64,000 nt of DNA from Clavibacter nebraskensis NCPPB 2581. GTDB taxonomy: Bacteria > Actinomycetota > Actinomycetes > Actinomycetales > Microbacteriaceae. Under the pieces are notes generated by a model. The model made no database searches, was not told the origin of the DNA, and saw only the letters and a list, made by a program, of their open reading frames with translations. Each line of letters opens with the position of its first letter. The stretch's first letter is position 1. The stretch is taken from NCBI RefSeq assembly GCF_000355695.1, contig NC_020891.1, positions 2,790,001 to 2,854,000 on the forward strand, in the 5' to 3' direction. Of this stretch, positions 61,082 through 64,000 are shown piece after piece. A program made the position numbers and the translations under genes.

Positions 61082-61418
61082 AATTTTTCCTCACATGCAC
61101 TGCCCCTTGGGGCCTGACGGCACAAAGCGCCGTGCAGCTAGGGGCTCAGAGGTACTTGGTTCGCCGACTTGGGGTGTCTAACAGCGTACGAGGTTGCAAG
61201 CATGCACCCCACCCCCACGTTAGGGCGCATGACCCTCGCTCACCTGTCCGAGTCCATGCCCCCTTGCGTAGGAGTGTCGTGAGGTTCCCCCCGCCCCCGT
61301 GAGGGAACCGTATGGATGCGTGAGGACGCCCGCGGGCGAGGTGTCTACTCGTCCTCCGTGCCCCCGACGGGCACCCGCGTCCGACCGGCCGCGGCATCCC
61401 TCAACGGAGGATCCCCCA
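61082..61418. promoter_or_regulatory. Intergenic region: island promoter and kdp leader
   Basis: 337 bases without a gene I can support. It must hold the leftward island-operon promoter and the rightward kdp promoter. The inverted repeat GGTTCCC (61283-61289) and GGGAACC (61303-61309) could be a kdp leader hairpin or operator. I see no c-di-AMP riboswitch consensus. Composition changes from island-like to chromosomal around 61140-61200. Confidence 0.45.
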
Positions 61419-61502
61419 GTGCTCGACCTCGTGTACATCGCAGGCGCCATCGTCCTGTTCGCCCTCGTCGCCGTCGTCGGCCGAGGAGTGGAGAAGCTGT
61501 GA
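61419..61502 (+). CDS. Small hydrophobic protein upstream of kdpF
   Basis: 27 residues from GTG 61419 (GGAGG upstream), a single TM helix ending in RGVEKL. It overlaps the next GTG start (GTGA). Comparable short ORFs precede kdpF in other actinobacterial kdp operons, as I recall. It probably belongs to or stabilises the Kdp complex. Confidence 0.65.
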   Translation: MLDLVYIAGAIVLFALVAVVGRGVEKL

Positions 61503-61603
61503 TCACCTCGTTCGCCGACGCCGCCGGCCTCGCCGCCGCCGCGCTCGGCATCGCCTCCGTGGTGTACCTCGTGTACGCCCTCGTCCGGCCCGAGAAGTTC
61601 TGA
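61499..61603 (+). CDS. kdpF: KdpF subunit of K+-transporting ATPase
   Basis: 34 residues from GTG 61499, one TM helix with the KdpF-type ending [12 protein letters not shown]. KdpF stabilises the KdpFABC complex in the membrane. Its stop overlaps kdpA (TGATG). Confidence 0.82.
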   Translation: MITSFADAAGLAAAALGIASVVYLVYALVRPEKF

Positions 61604-63279
61604 TGGACACGCTCGCCGGCATCCTCCAGGTCGCGTCCGTCGTCCTGGTCCTCGTCCTCGTCCACCGCCCCCTCGGCGACCTCATGGCGCGCATGTACGA
61701 GTCGCGCCACGACTCCCGCGTGGAGCGCTTCCTCTACCGTCTCATCGGCGTGGATCCCCGCTCCGAGCAGACCTGGCCCGCCTACCTCCGCGCGGTGCTC
61801 GCGTTCTCGCTCGTCGGCGTCCTCGTCGTCTACGGGATGCAGCGCCTCCAGGGCTTCCTCCCGTACGCGCTCGGCCTCCCCGCCGTGCCCGAGGGCCTCT
61901 CCTTCAACACGGCCGTCTCGTTCGTCACCAACACGAACTGGCAGTCGTACTCGCCCGAGGCGACCATGGGCTACACGGTCCAGCTCGCCGGGCTCGCCGT
62001 GCAGAACTTCGTCTCGGCGGCGGTCGGCATGGCGGTCGCCATCGCGCTCGTCCGCGGCTTCGCCCGCACGCGCAGCGGCACCATCGGCAACATGTGGGTC
62101 GACCTGCTGCGCGGATCGCTCCGCCTGCTCCTCCCGCTCTCGCTCGTCACCGCGGTGGTCCTCATCGCGGGCGGCGTGATCCAGAACTTCGCGGGCTTCC
62201 AGGACGTGGCGACGCTCGCGGGCGGCTCGCAGACCATCCCGGGCGGGCCGGTGGCCTCGCAGGAGGCCATCAAGATGCTCGGCACGAACGGCGGCGGGTT
62301 CTTCAACGCGAACTCGGCCCACCCGTTCGAGGACCCGACCGCGTGGACCAGCGCGTTCCAGGTGCTGCTGATGCTCGTGATCCCGTTCTCGCTCCCCCGC
62401 ACCTTCGGGAAGATGGTCGGCGACACCCGCCAGGGCACCGCGATCGCGGCCGTGATGGCGACGATCTTCCTGGTCTCCCTCACCGCCCTCACGCTCTTCG
62501 AGCTGAACGGCGCAGGCTCCGCCCCGATGGCGGCCGGCGGCGCGATGGAGGGCAAGGAGCAGCGCTTCGGCATCATCGGCTCGACGCTGTTCGGCACCGC
62601 ATCCACGCTCACCTCGACGGGCGCGGTCAACTCGATGCACGACTCGTACACGGCGCTCGGCGGCATGATGCCGATGCTCAACATGATGCTCGGCGAGGTC
62701 GCCCCCGGCGGCGTCGGATCCGGCCTCTACGGCATGCTCATCCTCGCCGTGATCTCGGTGTTCGTCGCGGGCCTGCTCGTCGGCCGGACGCCCGAGTACC
62801 TCGGCAAGAAGATCGGGCCGCGCGAGATCAAGCTCGCGAGCCTCTACATCCTCATCACGCCGACGCTCGTGCTCGTCGGCACCGCGCTGAGCTTCGCGAT
62901 CCCCGCCGTCCGGGAGGACGTCGAGGGCACCTCGATCCTCAACAGCGGGCTGCACGGCCTCTCCGAGGTGGTCTACGCGTTCACCTCGGCGGCCAACAAC
63001 AACGGATCCGCGTTCGCCGGCCTCACCGCCTCGACGCCGTGGTTCAACACGGCGCTCGGCGTCGCGATGCTGCTCGGGCGGTTCCTCCCGATCGTGTTCG
63101 TGCTGGCGCTCGCCGGATCCCTCGCGGCGCAGGACCGCATCCCCACCACCTCGGGGACCCTGCCCACCCACCGGCCGCAGTTCGTCGGCCTCCTCATCGG
63201 GGTGACGGTCATCGTGACCGCTCTCACCTACTTCCCCGTTCTCGCGCTGGGTCCCCTGGCGGAAGGGCTCGCATCATGA
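61603..63279 (+). CDS. kdpA: K+-transporting ATPase subunit A
   Basis: 558 residues, normal KdpA size, with about ten TM helices. Selectivity-loop regions include [54 protein letters not shown] and [13 protein letters not shown]. It is the K+ channel-like subunit of the high-affinity P-type KdpFABC pump. The stop overlaps kdpB by 4 bases (ATGA). kdpC, and any kdpDE, lie beyond the window. Confidence 0.97.
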   Translation: MDTLAGILQVASVVLVLVLVHRPLGDLMARMYESRHDSRVERFLYRLIGVDPRSEQTWPAYLRAVLAFSLVGVLVVYGMQRLQGFLPYALGLPAVPEGLSFNTAVSFVTNTNWQSYSPEATMGYTVQLAGLAVQNFVSAAVGMAVAIALVRGFARTRSGTIGNMWVDLLRGSLRLLLPLSLVTAVVLIAGGVIQNFAGFQDVATLAGGSQTIPGGPVASQEAIKMLGTNGGGFFNANSAHPFEDPTAWTSAFQVLLMLVIPFSLPRTFGKMVGDTRQGTAIAAVMATIFLVSLTALTLFELNGAGSAPMAAGGAMEGKEQRFGIIGSTLFGTASTLTSTGAVNSMHDSYTALGGMMPMLNMMLGEVAPGGVGSGLYGMLILAVISVFVAGLLVGRTPEYLGKKIGPREIKLASLYILITPTLVLVGTALSFAIPAVREDVEGTSILNSGLHGLSEVVYAFTSAANNNGSAFAGLTASTPWFNTALGVAMLLGRFLPIVFVLALAGSLAAQDRIPTTSGTLPTHRPQFVGLLIGVTVIVTALTYFPVLALGPLAEGLAS

Positions 63280-64000
63280 CCGCCATGACCACCCCCGAGG
63301 CGCCGGCCGCTCCGGCTCCCGCGTCGCGCGCCCGGGCCATCGACGCCCGGCAGCTCGCCGAGGCGCTCCCCGGCGCGTTCCGGAAGCTGGATCCGCGCCT
63401 CATGTGGCGGAACCCGGTGATGCTGATCGTCGAGGTCGGCGCCGCGTTCACCACCGTCCTCGCCATCGCCGAGCCCTTCACGGGCGGCGCGGGATCCTCC
63501 GGCGGCAGCGCCGTGCCCGCGACCTTCACGGCCGGCATCGCCCTGTGGCTCTGGCTCACGGTCGTCTTCGCGAACCTCGCGGAGTCGGTGGCCGAGGGCC
63601 GCGGCAAGGCGCAGGCCGACAGCCTCCGCAAGACCCGCACGAGCACGATGGCGCACGTCGTCGCCTCCTACGACCAGGCTCGGGATCCCGGCGCCGAGCG
63701 CGCCGAGCTCCGTGAGGTCTCGAGCGCCGACCTCACGCTCGGTGACACGGTCGTCGTGGTCGCCGGGGAGTTGATCCCGGGCGACGGCGACGTCGTGTGG
63801 GGCATCGCCTCCATCGACGAGTCGGCCATCACGGGCGAGTCCGCGCCCGTGGTCCGCGAGTCCGGCGGCGACCGCAGCGCCGTCACCGGCGGCACGCGGG
63901 TGCTGAGCGACCGGATCGTCGTGCGCATCACCTCGAAGCCCGGCGAGACCTTCGTCGACCGCATGATCGGCCTCGTCGAGGGCGCGTCGCGCCAGCGCAC
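63276..64000 (+). CDS. kdpB: K+-transporting ATPase subunit B (3' partial)
   Basis: The first 241 residues are visible; the gene runs off the right edge. An Ala/Pro-rich start leads to the first TM pair ([20 protein letters not shown]), then the actuator domain with [12 protein letters not shown], containing the TGES dephosphorylation loop. The phosphorylation-site DKTGT lies beyond the window. Energises K+ uptake through KdpA. Confidence 0.95.
   Translation, partial: MTAMTTPEAPAAPAPASRARAIDARQLAEALPGAFRKLDPRLMWRNPVMLIVEVGAAFTTVLAIAEPFTGGAGSSGGSAVPATFTAGIALWLWLTVVFANLAESVAEGRGKAQADSLRKTRTSTMAHVVASYDQARDPGAERAELREVSSADLTLGDTVVVVAGELIPGDGDVVWGIASIDESAITGESAPVVRESGGDRSAVTGGTRVLSDRIVVRITSKPGETFVDRMIGLVEGASRQR

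Larger units (their letters stand above)
58190..61140. other. Lower-GC genomic island
   Basis: GC falls to roughly 50% between the hip locus and kdp, against about 70% either side. AT-rich codons (AAT, ATA, TTA-type) are common here and rare elsewhere. It contains a single four-gene minus-strand operon and no integrase, transposase or clear direct repeats. Confidence 0.8.

Noticed and set aside
58160-61200. Mobile element with attachment sites around the AT-rich island
   Set aside because: No direct repeats, integrase or transposase could be found at the edges; kept only as an island by composition.
61082-61418. c-di-AMP (ydaO) riboswitch before kdp
   Set aside because: Such leaders occur upstream of K+ transport genes, but I cannot find the conserved core, only one short inverted repeat.

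Overview
The window is very GC-rich (about 70% or more outside two islands) and has the layout of a Gram-positive actinobacterial chromosome. Signs of this are GTG starts, ATGA/GTGA overlaps, lipobox sugar-binding proteins, an LPxTG-like anchor, SpoIIE/RsbV/RsbW partner switching, ANTAR regulators and a Kdp operon with micro-ORFs. Plant-polysaccharide enzymes (two GH26-like proteins, a pectate-lyase-like protein, a GH35 beta-galactosidase) and a striking excess of GGATCC suggest Microbacteriaceae, most likely Clavibacter or a close relative. The genus is inference; no rRNA gene is present.

Layout. 1-3.9 kb: the end of a heptose/glycan operon (glycosyltransferase-GmhA fusion, HldE, SDR). 4-11 kb: a broken small membrane gene, tandem secreted GH26-like proteins, an alpha/beta hydrolase, a heptosyltransferase-like GT9 and a divergent pectate-lyase-like protein. 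10.9-20.3 kb: a LacI regulator with a perfect palindromic operator, an ABC sugar importer, a GH35 beta-galactosidase, then an aldehyde dehydrogenase joined to a second HldE. 20.3-25 kb: small proteins, an orphan membrane protein, a DUF2087 pseudogene and a zeta-toxin module with an unfamiliar partner. 25-30 kb: a cluster of conjugation-type ATPases (VirB4-like, TraG/VirD4-like) without a visible relaxase, with a frameshifted coupling protein. 30-33.5 kb: an anti-sigma partner-switching operon with two phosphatases. 33.8-39.2 kb: housekeeping and hypothetical genes and a surface ice-binding-fold protein.

39.3-43.1 kb: a second sugar ABC transporter whose permeases and binding protein lie on opposite strands, with an SMR exporter between. 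43.2-50.3 kb: esterase, GlpX, an AI-2E family transporter, a MacB/FtsX-type ABC exporter and a divergent NarL-type two-component system. 50.5-51.6 kb: a lower-GC orphan gene next to tRNA-Ser(CGA). 51.6-56.2 kb: HAD hydrolase, two GAF-ANTAR regulators, an F420/NADP-reductase-like protein and a TSUP transporter. 56.2-57.9 kb: a hipBA locus with three perfect 14-bp operators woven into its promoter. 58.2-61.1 kb: an AT-richer island holding a tightly overlapping four-gene operon (YwgA-like protein, membrane protein, PD-(D/E)xK-like nuclease, TGT-fold-like protein with a CxCxxC zinc motif). This is the best candidate here for an undescribed, possibly defensive, system. 61.4-64 kb: the start of kdpFAB, cut by the window edge.

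The carbohydrate genes fit together as secreted depolymerases, ABC uptake, intracellular GH35 cleavage and LacI control. The heptose genes (GmhA, two HldE, GT9) imply NDP-heptose synthesis in an organism without LPS.
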